NCBI GenBank assembly: GCA_002418725.1 | Contig: DIER01000041.1 | Span: 5,987-69,986, forward strand | Source of the DNA: Acholeplasmataceae bacterium UBA5769 | Lineage (GTDB): Bacteria > Bacillota_I > Bacilli_A > Acholeplasmatales > Acholeplasmataceae | DNA length: 64,000 nucleotides | Direction: 5' to 3' | Shown here: positions 41,618-57,849 of the stretch, one piece after another | Layout of the letters: the number at the start of each line of letters is the position of its first letter | Numbering within the stretch: the first letter of the stretch is position 1 | Notes under the pieces: model-generated | Seen by the model: only the letters and a program-made list of their open reading frames with translations | Told to the model about the DNA's origin: nothing | Database searches by the model: none | Position numbers and translations under genes: made by a program

Positions 41618-42316
41618 ATGAAAAGAGGAAAGAAATACCTTGAGGCAGCTAAACTCATTGACAAGACGAAGAAGTATAGCGTCGAAGAAGCAATGGCTTT
41701 AGTCAAGAAAACCTCTTACGTTAAGTTTGATGCTACTGTTGAAGTCGCATTTAGACTCAACCTTGACCCAAGAAAGGCTGAGCAAAACTTAAGAGGTGCA
41801 CTCGTATTACCACATGGTACAGGTAAGGTTTCCCGCGTTGTTGTGATTGCACAAGGCGAAAAAGCAAAAGAAGCAGAAGCTGCTGGAGCTGATTACGTCG
41901 GAGCGCAAGAACTCATCCAAAAAATCGGCGCAGGCTGGTTTGACTTCGATGTTATGGTGGCTACACCAGACATGATGGGACAACTCGGTAAGCTTGGTCG
42001 TATCCTCGGTCCTAAAGGCTTAATGCCAAATCCAAAGACCGGGACAGTGACCTTGGACGTTGCGAAAGCAGTTCAAGAAATCAAAAATGGTAAGATTGAG
42101 TATCGTACAGATAAGGTTGGTAACATTCACGCACCTATCGGTCGTGTATCGTTCACTGAAACACAGTTGAAAGAAAATGCTAAAACCATTTACGAACAAC
42201 TCAACCGTATCAAGCCAACAACCGTTAAAGGTACTTACATGAAGAACATTACAGTGACTTCAAGTATGGCTCCTGGCATTCACATGGATGAAGAATCCTT
42301 GAAGGCTCGCGGTTAA
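41618..42316 (+). CDS. rplA: Ribosomal protein L1
   Basis: This 232-residue L1 begins [15 protein letters not shown] and has the diagnostic [18 protein letters not shown] and FRTDK-like [14 protein letters not shown] motifs. It forms the E-site stalk of the ribosome. AGGAGGAAGAAT precedes ATG 41618; the region upstream is the probable L1-binding structure and is not coding. Confidence 0.97.
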   Translation: MKRGKKYLEAAKLIDKTKKYSVEEAMALVKKTSYVKFDATVEVAFRLNLDPRKAEQNLRGALVLPHGTGKVSRVVVIAQGEKAKEAEAAGADYVGAQELIQKIGAGWFDFDVMVATPDMMGQLGKLGRILGPKGLMPNPKTGTVTLDVAKAVQEIKNGKIEYRTDKVGNIHAPIGRVSFTETQLKENAKTIYEQLNRIKPTTVKGTYMKNITVTSSMAPGIHMDEESLKARG

Positions 42317-42437
42317 TTAGAACCAAAAATTTAATCGCCATAGACAGTGGGTGCTCAAAAGCTTAATTCCCTACCGAGGTGTTTGAAATCGATTTGATTC
42401 AATCTCTCTTTTGTCTTTGGCGAAAGAGAGATTTTTT
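42317..42437 (+). promoter_or_regulatory. L10 leader with attenuator
   Basis: The segment CCATAGACAGTGGGTGCTC ... CCCTACCGAGG (about 42337-42380) matches the L10-leader pattern that binds the L10(L12)4 complex. A strong hairpin AATCTCTCTTT (42401-42411) with AAAGAGAGATT (42423-42433) and T tail follows, 25 bases before rplJ. It probably provides autogenous termination. Confidence 0.8.
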
Positions 42438-42458
42438 AGTAAACGAAGGAGGCATTTC

Positions 42459-42950
42459 ATGCAAAAAGCAATTATTGAACGTAAGGCTGAGTCCGTACGT
42501 GACCTGACTGAAAAGCTTGGACGTGCTACAACCGTTGTTGCCTTCGACTATCCTGGTTTGACAGTGGAAGCTTTCACTAAGCTTCGTCACCAGTTAAGAG
42601 AAGCTGGCTGTGATGTCACAGTCTATAAGAACAATATTTCGAGAAGAGCATCGATTGCTGCTGGATACGATCAATTAGCGGATACTTTAGTAGGCGCTAA
42701 GGCGTTAGCAATCAGCTACTCAGATGTTGTTGCACCTGCAAAAATCGTTTTCGATTTTGCAAAGGAAAACAAAGTTGTAACCATCGGTTCAGGTATTGTC
42801 GAGGGTAAAGTTGTCGGCGTAGACGCTATAACAGCATTAGCAACATTACCATCAAGAGAAACCCTACTCACTATGCTTGCAGTAGGTATGCTCACACCAG
42901 TGAGAGAAATCGCTATTGGTCTTAATATGATCAGTAACCCACAAGAATAA
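42459..42950 (+). CDS. rplJ: Ribosomal protein L10
   Basis: This 163-residue L10 is the base of the L7/L12 stalk. Its conserved [28 protein letters not shown] and C-terminal helix that binds L12 dimers are present. GAAGGAGG precedes ATG 42459; the longer frame from 42411 passes through the attenuator. Regulated by the L10 leader. Confidence 0.95.
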   Translation: MQKAIIERKAESVRDLTEKLGRATTVVAFDYPGLTVEAFTKLRHQLREAGCDVTVYKNNISRRASIAAGYDQLADTLVGAKALAISYSDVVAPAKIVFDFAKENKVVTIGSGIVEGKVVGVDAITALATLPSRETLLTMLAVGMLTPVREIAIGLNMISNPQE

Positions 42951-42967
42951 TTAGGAGGAAATTTAAC

Positions 42968-43336
42968 ATGGCAAAACTTACAAAAGCAGCTTTTATTGAA
43001 GCTTTAAAAGAAATGACTTTATTAGAAATCAAAGAACTCGTTGATGGATTAAAAGAAGAGTTCGGTATTGACCCAACTGCAGTAGCAGCAGCTCCAGCAG
43101 CAGCAGCGGCTGTCGTTGAAGAAAAGACAGAATTCAACGTTATCCTTAAGACTTTCGGTGCGAACAAGATCGCCGTTATTAAGGTTGTACGTGAAATCAC
43201 TGGTTTAGGATTAGCAGATGCTAAGACTTTAACAGAAACTGCAGACGCAGTTGTCAAAGAAAAGATCAAGAAGGAAGAAGCAGAAGCTATCAAGCAACAA
43301 TTACAAGACGCTGGTGCGACTGTTGAAATTAAGTAA
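42968..43336 (+). CDS. rplL: Ribosomal protein L7/L12
   Basis: This 122-residue stalk protein has an N-terminal dimerisation domain ([16 protein letters not shown]), an alanine-rich hinge ([11 protein letters not shown]) and the C-terminal domain with [20 protein letters not shown] that recruits translation GTPases. TTAGGAGGA precedes the start. A terminator-like hairpin follows, probably giving partial read-through to rsmC. Confidence 0.97.
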   Translation: MAKLTKAAFIEALKEMTLLEIKELVDGLKEEFGIDPTAVAAAPAAAAAVVEEKTEFNVILKTFGANKIAVIKVVREITGLGLADAKTLTETADAVVKEKIKKEEAEAIKQQLQDAGATVEIK

Positions 43337-43358
43337 CTTCTAGGTGAAGCGAATTTTT

Positions 43359-43387
43359 AACCTGAGAATTGTTCTCGGGTTTTTTCG
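43359..43387 (+). terminator. Terminator after rplL
   Basis: AACCTGAGAA (43359-43368) and TTCTCGGGTT (43372-43381), one G-U pair, loop TTG, then T run. Confidence 0.85.
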
Positions 43388-43405
43388 CCGTTAAGAGGGG
43401 GACCC

Positions 43406-44002
43406 ATGAGTCACTATTATGTAAACGATGATTCGGTGACATCGGATGAACATATCCTGGATCTAAAGGTCAAGGATATTTCAATGCGTCTTTACACCGA
43501 TCGAGGTGTTTTCTCCAAGGGAGGACTCGATTTTGGTACGAGAGTTTTACTGGAATCGATGGTCATTCCACCATCAGCAAAAACGATCATTGACATGGGT
43601 TCGGGGTATGGGCCAATCAGCATATTTCTTGCGAAAAGCTACCCCGATAAACATGTTTACGCGTTTGATGTGAATGAGAGAGCCATCCGATTAACAAAGA
43701 AAAATATGCAAGAAAATGGTGTGTCAAATGCAGAAGCGAAAGCAAGTTTTCTTTTTGAAAACGTGACTGTAAACGCTGATGTTGTAGTTACAAACCCACC
43801 GATTCGTGCAGGGAAACAAACCGTTTTTAAACTGTACGAACAAGCCTTTGAAAACTTGAATGTTGGCGGTATTTTATACGTTGTTATTCAAAAAAAACAG
43901 GGTGCCCCGTCATCTTTTGCAAAGCTTGAAGAGCTTTTCGGATCCTGTGAAGTGATTGAGAAAAAGGCGGGTTATTGGATTCTTTTGGCACAAAAAAAAT
44001 GA
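43406..44002 (+). CDS. RsmC-like 16S rRNA methyltransferase, YbxB type
   Basis: This 198-residue SAM methyltransferase has motif I DMGSGYGPIS and NPPIRAGK (NPP motif of base-amino methylases). The YbxB/RsmC group targets guanosine in 16S rRNA. The gene order rplL-ybxB-rpoB is conserved in Firmicutes. GAGGGGG precedes the ATG. Substrate by family inference. Confidence 0.88.
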   Translation: MSHYYVNDDSVTSDEHILDLKVKDISMRLYTDRGVFSKGGLDFGTRVLLESMVIPPSAKTIIDMGSGYGPISIFLAKSYPDKHVYAFDVNERAIRLTKKNMQENGVSNAEAKASFLFENVTVNADVVVTNPPIRAGKQTVFKLYEQAFENLNVGGILYVVIQKKQGAPSSFAKLEELFGSCEVIEKKAGYWILLAQKK

Positions 44003-44008
44003 AATAGA

Positions 44009-44037
44009 TTGACTATTGATACACAATATGATAATAT
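44009..44037 (+). promoter_or_regulatory. rpoB promoter
   Basis: TTGACT (44009-44014), 17 bases, TAATAT (44032-44037), in a 115-base gap before rpoB. Confidence 0.7.
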
Positions 44038-44117
44038 TGTAAAATGCATAATGTTGTTTTCTTTTCATTTTTATATATATAAAAACACGATTTCCAAAGA
44101 CGATAGGAGTGTGGATT

Positions 44118-52084
<7,967 letters not shown>

Positions 52085-52090
52085 TGTAAC

Positions 52091-52126
52091 AAAAAGGATC
52101 TCATCGAAAGATGACATCCTTTTTTC
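52091..52126 (+). terminator. Terminator after rpoC
   Basis: AAAAAGGAT-C-TCATC (52091-52105), GAAA tetraloop, GATGA-C-ATCCTTTTT (52110-52124). Strong stem with one mismatch. Confidence 0.88.
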
Positions 52127-52161
52127 TTACGCCTCAAACAAAAAAGTCAGCAAAAGCTGAC

Positions 52162-52950
52162 TTAAATGTAGAAGAAATGATTCTTTGTGATTAACTCGAT
52201 TTCTTTTTGATCAAAATCAACCTCAAAGTATTGATTCATGGTTGAAATAGAGCGAGAAACATCAATCAGTTTTCCATGTTGATCTTTAGATACGGAAATG
52301 ACCTGATAACTGGCGACATCTACCGCAGCGTTTAGTATTTTCGCATCTTCTCTAGAAAGGTTTATGACACTCATGAGTCTTCTACCAGAAGATAAGAGTT
52401 TACCATAAGTGAAATAAATGGCTTCATACAAAGGCTTTTCATCAAAATTCATGTTTTCAATACCCGCATAAGAAGATTGTGGTAAATAGATATCCATCAC
52501 AGCGAGAGGAATGTCATTGCCATAATAAATGCGCTTTAGTAAAATATAAGTCTCATCTTTATCAATACTCGGATCAACAACAAGATGTAAAGGAAGACTC
52601 GTGATTTTCTTCTTCAAGGTTTTAATCGAGGGTGTTAGACCGAGATTTTTAATGATGTCATAGAGTCTTGAAACCTTTAAGTAATAGTCTGATGAGAAAC
52701 TAACGTAGTTTGCGAAATATTCGCCCTGTTCTGTATGTAGTAAGTTTTCAATAAGTAAACGCTGATAAGCTTGTTTTACATCAAGTCTATCCACATCTAA
52801 GCCTTCAGCAAGTTGATCAATCGAAGGCATTTTTTGTAGATACTTGATTTGTTGATCGATTAATAAATGCTTAATAGACTGTGATATTTGTATCTGAATG
52901 GGTGTCGCTTGTCTTTTATCAATTTTAATTTTTTCCATCATTGTTTTCAT
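52162..52950 (-). CDS. GntR-like transcription regulator with UTRA-type domain, second copy
   Basis: This 262-residue protein has an N-terminal winged-helix part (about residues 15-75) with PSIDQLAEGLDVDRLDVKQAYQRL in the place of the GntR recognition helix, but weaker than usual: the typical LPSERxLA is LQKMPSIDQLAEGL. A UTRA-like effector domain (about 95-262) follows. It overlaps the upstream regulator gene by 4 nt, and the two resemble each other (about 52-80 residues in: YLQIK/IQIQISQSI). Probably a diverged duplicate. Targets may be the operon starting at 54131. Confidence 0.75.
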   Translation of the reverse strand: MKTMMEKIKIDKRQATPIQIQISQSIKHLLIDQQIKYLQKMPSIDQLAEGLDVDRLDVKQAYQRLLIENLLHTEQGEYFANYVSFSSDYYLKVSRLYDIIKNLGLTPSIKTLKKKITSLPLHLVVDPSIDKDETYILLKRIYYGNDIPLAVMDIYLPQSSYAGIENMNFDEKPLYEAIYFTYGKLLSSGRRLMSVINLSREDAKILNAAVDVASYQVISVSKDQHGKLIDVSRSISTMNQYFEVDFDQKEIELITKNHFFYI

Positions 52951-53684
52951 CCCATGATCACCTCAAATTGTGTATATTGCCCTAAAAATAAGGTTTCAAG
53001 ATAGAGCAAGGGTTCATCCTGTGAAGACATGATCGTCGTACGAACACGGTGCGCTGCAGCGTGTTTATACGTATTTAAAAGCATCGCCTCAGATGAAGAA
53101 AGATTGATCGGGCTAAACCCATTTTTGATCTTAAAGATGTGATGATCATAACGCTTTGTCATTAAATCACTGAGATTGTAACGTTCGATGTCGTAGATAG
53201 AAAGTTTAGGAAATGACTTTTCAGGTAAATAAACCGTTTGAAGCAACACTTCAGCATTTTCAATAAAAATGACATATTTACTTACGGAGTATAGATCAGT
53301 TTCTTTAAGCTTTAAAGCTTCCATAATGTGCGTTTGACCAGCATTTTGATCAAATAAGATGATTCGTTTTTCTTTGGTTGTGTAGCTGTAACCAGCAAAA
53401 CTTCCTAACTTATCAAAGCCCTTAAGGGGGAACTTATAAATCTTTCGCGTAGAGACGAATGTTCCACTTCCTTGAACACGCATGATTAAGCCTTGTTTAA
53501 CAAGCAGCTTGTAGGCATTTTTGACGACGATATCACTGATGCCAAAGACTTCACACAGTTCGCTTTCTGTAGGCAAACGATCGTTATCAGATAAGATGCC
53601 CTGTTGAATCGCTTCTTCAATCGAATCTTTGATTTGAAGATAGAGCGCTTTTTTTATGGTTTTATCAATTTTGATATAATTCAT
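52947..53684 (-). CDS. GntR/HutC-family transcription regulator
   Basis: This 245-residue regulator has a GntR winged helix (about residues 8-75) with LPTESELCEVFGISDIVVKNAY and the wing GSGTFV, then a UTRA domain (about 90-245) binding a small effector. ATG 53684 with GAGGTC upstream is preferred over an extended frame from 53717. It is divergent from the serine palmitoyltransferase-like operon across 446 bases of repeat-rich DNA. Its effector is unknown. Coupled to a second similar regulator. Confidence 0.85.
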   Translation of the reverse strand: MNYIKIDKTIKKALYLQIKDSIEEAIQQGILSDNDRLPTESELCEVFGISDIVVKNAYKLLVKQGLIMRVQGSGTFVSTRKIYKFPLKGFDKLGSFAGYSYTTKEKRIILFDQNAGQTHIMEALKLKETDLYSVSKYVIFIENAEVLLQTVYLPEKSFPKLSIYDIERYNLSDLMTKRYDHHIFKIKNGFSPINLSSSEAMLLNTYKHAAAHRVRTTIMSSQDEPLLYLETLFLGQYTQFEVIMG

Positions 53685-54130
53685 GTGTTGACCTCTATTC
53701 CTTTTATACAAAACCATTTTAGCGGATTAAATGCTTTATAACAAATGATATTCATCAAATTGTTAACAAATTAAGATATTCGTAAGAAATAGGATAAATT
53801 ATGATGAATTATGTAACAATACAGGTTATCCTATGCTATTTTTTCGACACGGATATCACCTTTTTTCTTGTCATTGACTTTCAGACAAACTTTGTTATAA
53901 TGTATATGTCGCACAGATAAATGAAAGACTTTTGTAGGTTTTCTAATAAGCATGAAATTAAGAAGAAAACTTAAAAAGAAATAGGCGATCTCGTTATATC
54001 TTTCACGCGCAAAGATATAAATATCTTTAGTAATCCGATATGTTTCGCGCAAAAAGATAAACTCAGCAGATATAAATACTTCAAAATGTAATATAATAGA
54101 TTTAAGCGGTTTTTTTGAAAAGAGGAAAGA
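53685..54130. promoter_or_regulatory. Repeat-rich divergent control region
   Basis: No gene is supported here. It contains TTGTTAACAA (53760-53769), arms ATAGGATAA (53789-53797) and TTATCCTAT (53826-53834) 28 bases apart, a promoter TTGACT-N16-TATAAT (53874-53901), a perfect inverted repeat TTATATCTTT/AAAGATATAA (53994-54020), and two related copies TTTCACGCGCAAAGATA (54001-54017) and TTTCGCGCAAAAAGATA (54043-54059). AGATATAAATA recurs at 54013 and 54069. TATAAT at 54092-54097 is a proximal -10. Operators for the GntR-like regulators are inferred. Confidence 0.65.
53874..53901 (+). promoter_or_regulatory. Distal promoter toward the spt-like operon
   Basis: TTGACT (53874-53879), 16 bases, TATAAT (53896-53901). 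A transcript from here would have a leader of about 220 bases carrying the repeats. Confidence 0.7.
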
Positions 54131-55321
54131 ATGATGGATTTATTCAAAAAGTGTTACCAATACGATACTGCAAAAAAAGCGAGAGAAGGCGGCTATTATC
54201 CTTATTTCCATGAACTCACATCCAAACAGGATACAGTCGTTCATATGGAAGGTAAAGAGATGATCATGATCGGGTCAAACAACTACCTTGGTCTCACATC
54301 TCATCCAGAGGTTATTCAAGCAGCTGTGGATGCGACATTAAAATATGGAACAGGTGTTTCTGGGTCACGTTTTTTAAATGGAACACTCAACTTACATAAA
54401 GAATTAGAAGCTGAACTTGCAGCGTTTTTAAATAAAGAAGACTGTACGATCTTTTCGACAGGCTTCCAATCAAACCTAGGTATTATTTCTGCCATTGCTG
54501 GTAGAAATGATCTCATATTTTCGGATAAAGAAAATCACGCAAGCATTTATGATGGTACACGCTTAAGTTATGCTGAAGTGATTCGTTTTGAACATGCCGA
54601 TATGGAAGATCTTGAACAAAAATTAGCCAAAGCTCCAGAAAATAAGGGTAAATTGATCATTACTGATGGTGTATTCTCCATGAGTGGTGATATCGCTAAA
54701 CTACCAGAAATCGTTGCTCTTGCTAAAAGATATGGTGCACGCGTCATGGTAGACGATGCCCATGGTCTTGGTGTGATGGGACATTACGGTAGAGGGACAG
54801 CTGAACATTTTGGACTAGAAAACGAAGTTGACATCATCATGGGAACTTTTTCTAAGTCATTAGCGTCTTTAGGCGGCTATGTTGCAGGTGAAAAAGATGT
54901 CGTTGATTACATCAGACACAATTCACGTCCTTATATTTTCTCTGCGGCTATTCCACCTGCAAATACAGCAGCAGCCTTAGCAGCACTCCGCATTTTAAAG
55001 CGTGAACCAGAACGTGTGCATGCCTTAAATGATATTGCAGAATACATGAGACAAGGTCTTAAGGCTAAAGGATTAAAGATTAAAGATTCTAGAACCCCTA
55101 TTATCCCTATATACACATATATGCCACTGAGAACCATGGTTGCTTGTAATCAACTCTTTGAGCACGGCGTTTACGTTAACCCCGTATTACCACCAGCAAC
55201 CCCTATTGGCGAATGTTTAATTCGTACCAGTTATACTGCAACCCATACAAAAGAACAAATGGATGCGGCTATCGAAAAAATCGTTGAGGTACTCAAAGGT
55301 TTAGAGAATTTTGAGGAGTAA
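54131..55321 (+). CDS. Alpha-oxoamine synthase, probable serine palmitoyltransferase
   Basis: This 396-residue PLP enzyme belongs to the family that includes KBL, BioF, ALAS and serine palmitoyltransferase. Lys242 in GTFSKSLASLGG binds PLP; the GTFSKS form is typical of serine palmitoyltransferase, while KBL/BioF have GTLGKA. His136 (ENHAS), Asp208/209 and His211 (DDAHG) match the cofactor site. SGSRFLNGTLNLHKELE and YIFSAAIPPA also match bacterial SPT. It would condense serine with an acyl-CoA or acyl-ACP into a ketosphinganine. AGAGGAAAG precedes the ATG. Annotated alternatives: glycine C-acetyltransferase. Confidence 0.85.
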   Translation: MMDLFKKCYQYDTAKKAREGGYYPYFHELTSKQDTVVHMEGKEMIMIGSNNYLGLTSHPEVIQAAVDATLKYGTGVSGSRFLNGTLNLHKELEAELAAFLNKEDCTIFSTGFQSNLGIISAIAGRNDLIFSDKENHASIYDGTRLSYAEVIRFEHADMEDLEQKLAKAPENKGKLIITDGVFSMSGDIAKLPEIVALAKRYGARVMVDDAHGLGVMGHYGRGTAEHFGLENEVDIIMGTFSKSLASLGGYVAGEKDVVDYIRHNSRPYIFSAAIPPANTAAALAALRILKREPERVHALNDIAEYMRQGLKAKGLKIKDSRTPIIPIYTYMPLRTMVACNQLFEHGVYVNPVLPPATPIGECLIRTSYTATHTKEQMDAAIEKIVEVLKGLENFEE

Positions 55322-55323
55322 AC

Positions 55324-56121
55324 ATGAAAGTCATTCTTGTTACAGGAGCTTCATCAGGTATTGGGCTACAGGTCGCTAATGATCTTGCACAAAAGGGATA
55401 CCGTGTCTATGGCATCAGCCGTAGTAAGATTCATGAGAAAAAGGTGAAGAGTATCCAAGCTGATGTTACTCAGTTTGAACAATTAAAACAAGCTTATCAC
55501 GATATTTACGACATTGAAGGACACATCGATGTCGTGATCAACAACGCCGGTTTTGGAATTTCAGGAAGTATCGAGGATACATCCTTAGAGGATGCACATG
55601 AATTGATGGATGTTAATTTCATGGGTGTCTTTAACTCTACTAAAGCAGCATTACCTTTGATGCGTCAATCGGGTGGCGGAAAAATCATTAACATGAGTTC
55701 TGTCGCGAGTCGCTTATCGATTCCCTTTCAAGCGTTTTATTCAAGTTCAAAGGCAGCGATTAACGCCTTTAGTGAAGCACTCGCTCATGAAGTCTCACCC
55801 TTTGGTATTCAAGTGTGTAGCGTGATGCCAGGGGATATCAAAACAGGTTTTACCAAAAACAGACGTAAAAATGCCATCGACAGTCCATGTTATCAAAAAC
55901 GTGTGGACAAATCCGTTGGTGTGATGGAAGATGATGAACGAAATGGTATGGATCCTGAAGTGGCAGCGAAAGTGATCCATCGCTTGGTGAAACAAAAGCG
56001 TATGCCTATTTATAAAACAATTGGTTTTAAGTATAAAGTATTTGTATTACTGCATAAACTATTACCAGCACGTTTTGCACATTTTGTTGTGGGAGCAATC
56101 TACGGCTTTAAAAAGGACTAG
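55324..56121 (+). CDS. Short-chain dehydrogenase, candidate ketosphinganine reductase
   Basis: This 265-residue classical SDR has the cofactor motif TGASSGIG (residues 7-14), NNAG and the catalytic YSSSK with upstream Ser in NMSSVASR. It begins two bases after the SPT-like stop, with GAGGAG upstream, so it is tightly linked. NADPH reduction of 3-ketosphinganine is a reasonable inference from the neighbour; SDR sequence alone does not define substrate. A C-terminal hydrophobic helix-like tail (about residues 238-262) may bring it to the membrane, as in eukaryotic KDSR. Confidence 0.85.
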   Translation: MKVILVTGASSGIGLQVANDLAQKGYRVYGISRSKIHEKKVKSIQADVTQFEQLKQAYHDIYDIEGHIDVVINNAGFGISGSIEDTSLEDAHELMDVNFMGVFNSTKAALPLMRQSGGGKIINMSSVASRLSIPFQAFYSSSKAAINAFSEALAHEVSPFGIQVCSVMPGDIKTGFTKNRRKNAIDSPCYQKRVDKSVGVMEDDERNGMDPEVAAKVIHRLVKQKRMPIYKTIGFKYKVFVLLHKLLPARFAHFVVGAIYGFKKD

Positions 56122-56124
56122 AAG

Positions 56125-56742
56125 ATGACAAAAGAACGTATCTTACTCAACGCGGTGATGGCCGGCCTATTTATTGGTCTGGCCGGATTAATCTACCTTT
56201 CGGTAGAAAATAAAGTGATTGGCGCTGTCTTGTTTAGTTTTGGACTACTTATGGTGGTATCCAAAGGATATTTTCTCTATACGGGTAAAGTGGGTTATCT
56301 GATTCCATATGAAAAGGGATATGTTTGGCTTTTGGTCAAAACATTTCTGGGGAATGTTATTGGCATTGGACTTGTCGGTCTTATATATCAGTTCTCAGGC
56401 AAAAGCGATGTTATAGATCAAGCTGCTTTACTATCACTAACAAAACTTGAAAGCACCTGGTACCAAACGCTTATCCTTGCAATATTTTGTGGGATGTTGA
56501 TGTATGTAGCTGTTCAGGGCTATAAAGTCATGAAACTTGATTTAATGAAAGTGTTGGTTGTGATTTTTGCAGTGACGATCTTCATTTTATCGAAGTTTGA
56601 ACACAGTGTGGCGAACCTACTCTATTTCTTTATAGGGGGAACCTGGTCCATAAAGGCTATCTTCTATATACTCCTTTGGGTGTTAGGAAATGGCATTGGA
56701 GCCGTTGGTTTAAACATCATTGAAGTCAAATTGAAAGATTGA
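56125..56742 (+). CDS. FNT-like (formate/nitrite transporter-type) membrane protein, short
   Basis: This 205-residue protein has about six membrane helices. Segments FLGNVIGIGLVG, KFEHSVANLLYF and GNGIGAVGLN resemble the FNT family (GFEHSIANMY and GNxxGG motifs). It is shorter than the usual 250-280 residues. It follows the SDR gene after three bases and ends at a terminator, so it belongs to the same transcript. Transport of a small anion is inferred from the family; why it lies with lipid genes is unclear. Confidence 0.65.
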   Translation: MTKERILLNAVMAGLFIGLAGLIYLSVENKVIGAVLFSFGLLMVVSKGYFLYTGKVGYLIPYEKGYVWLLVKTFLGNVIGIGLVGLIYQFSGKSDVIDQAALLSLTKLESTWYQTLILAIFCGMLMYVAVQGYKVMKLDLMKVLVVIFAVTIFILSKFEHSVANLLYFFIGGTWSIKAIFYILLWVLGNGIGAVGLNIIEVKLKD

Positions 56743-56768
56743 GGTACCTAAGGGTACCTTTTATTTCT
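56742..56768 (+). terminator. Terminator of the spt-like operon
   Basis: AGGTACC (56742-56748) and GGTACCT (56753-56759), followed by a T-rich run. Confidence 0.82.
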
Positions 56769-56786
56769 TAAGAATTTCTTAAGTTG

Positions 56787-56815
56787 TTGCAAATTAAGCT
56801 CTTTCTTCCTATAAT
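56787..56815 (+). promoter_or_regulatory. Promoter of the GGDEF gene
   Basis: TTGCAA (56787-56792), 17 bases, TATAAT (56810-56815). This places transcription start near 56822 and excludes starts upstream of it. Confidence 0.75.
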
Positions 56816-56846
56816 AGGATTGATGTATTGTCCCATAGAGGTTATG

Positions 56847-57767
56847 ATGAAACATCCTTATTTTGATAGGGCTTCAACTACACTACAATCTAAATATCAG
56901 CTAGACATGGTTCAAGACGTTCTTCTCGGCAAGAGTAACCGCATCATTTGTTATGCAGAGGTTGCTGATCCTAAGAATGTTTTTTTATCCGTGATCGCGG
57001 GTACCTTTAAGGTGATTGGATTAGAAGATCAACCAGAGATGACCTTAAATGAACTCTTATCGTATTATGACCCCAACAATAAATATGCTGAAGTGGGTAG
57101 TGTTGAAAAACACTGGGATTATATCGTTGACCGTATTCATCATTTCAAAAACAAGACTTCTGTGACGATGCCCATCGTCTATAAAGGGGATCGTCGCTGG
57201 ATTACTGTTGACTTGCTCCCCATTGAAAAAAGAGACGATGTCGTGGTTTACTTTATCACCGATGTGACAGAGGTCATGAATGCTCAAGAATTGAACTATG
57301 AAAAATCACATAAAGATGCTTTGACAGGACTATTTAATCGGTATACACTAGATTACCATTACGGTGAACGTTTCTCATGGCCAAATTTCCATGTGCTCTA
57401 CTTAGATATTGATGATTTCAAACCCATCAACGATATGCATGGCCATCATTTAGGAAATGAATACTTGATGGCATTTGCCAATATATTAAAAAAATATCAA
57501 TCAGGCTACAACTTTTTCTATCGCCTGGGCGGTGATGAGTTTGTTGGACTGTTTTGGGAAGAAGAAGCTAAAATAAAAGAGATCGCTGAGGCTATTGTTG
57601 AAGAAACCAATCTGTTAAGGTTTGCTCCCGATGAAAGAGGGATTACCGTATCGATTGGGATTATGAAAGCAACCAAACGTCATGATGTGATTAGAAAAGC
57701 AGACGAAGTGCTTTATGAAGTAAAAAATAAAGGTAAGAACCACTACGTATACGTTGTTGAAAGATGA
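56847..57767 (+). CDS. Diguanylate cyclase (GGDEF) with N-terminal PAS-like sensor
   Basis: This 306-residue protein has a PAS-like region (about 1-145) and a GGDEF domain (about 150-306): DALTGLFNR (from 157), YLDIDDFKPIND, and intact GGDEF at 228-232, so it should make cyclic di-GMP. An RxxD inhibitory site before GGDEF is not present (YNFFYRL). No membrane helix, so it senses inside the cell. AGAGGTT precedes two candidate starts, 56844 and 56847. A start at 56784 would lie in the promoter. No c-di-GMP receptor is visible nearby. Confidence 0.88.
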   Translation: MKHPYFDRASTTLQSKYQLDMVQDVLLGKSNRIICYAEVADPKNVFLSVIAGTFKVIGLEDQPEMTLNELLSYYDPNNKYAEVGSVEKHWDYIVDRIHHFKNKTSVTMPIVYKGDRRWITVDLLPIEKRDDVVVYFITDVTEVMNAQELNYEKSHKDALTGLFNRYTLDYHYGERFSWPNFHVLYLDIDDFKPINDMHGHHLGNEYLMAFANILKKYQSGYNFFYRLGGDEFVGLFWEEEAKIKEIAEAIVEETNLLRFAPDERGITVSIGIMKATKRHDVIRKADEVLYEVKNKGKNHYVYVVER

Positions 57768-57795
57768 ATCATGGTTATGGTTCATTTTTCTTTTT
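57764..57795 (+). terminator. Terminator overlapping the GGDEF gene end
   Basis: ATGAATCAT (57764-57772), GGTT loop, ATGGTTCAT (57777-57785, one G-U), then T run. The TGA stop lies in the stem. Confidence 0.8.
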
Positions 57796-57849
57796 TGGGG
57801 TGTATAATAAGAATATAGTTTACATTTTTCATTAAAAAGGGGGATTTCA

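Noticed and set aside
42931..43293. Reverse 120-residue ORF opposite rplL
   Set aside because: Mirror frame of the Ala-rich L7/L12 gene; no start signals.
53831..54052. Reverse-strand 73-residue ORF in the control region
   Set aside because: It has no ribosome binding site, low-complexity composition and lies over promoters and repeats; no family resemblance.
54001..54084. Short repeats as a CRISPR array
   Set aside because: Only two imperfect copies, no regular spacers and no cas genes nearby; operator sites fit better.
54131..55321. Calling the PLP enzyme glycine C-acetyltransferase (kbl)
   Set aside because: The lysine motif is GTFSKS, not GTLGKA, and no threonine dehydrogenase gene is adjacent; kept only as an alternative.
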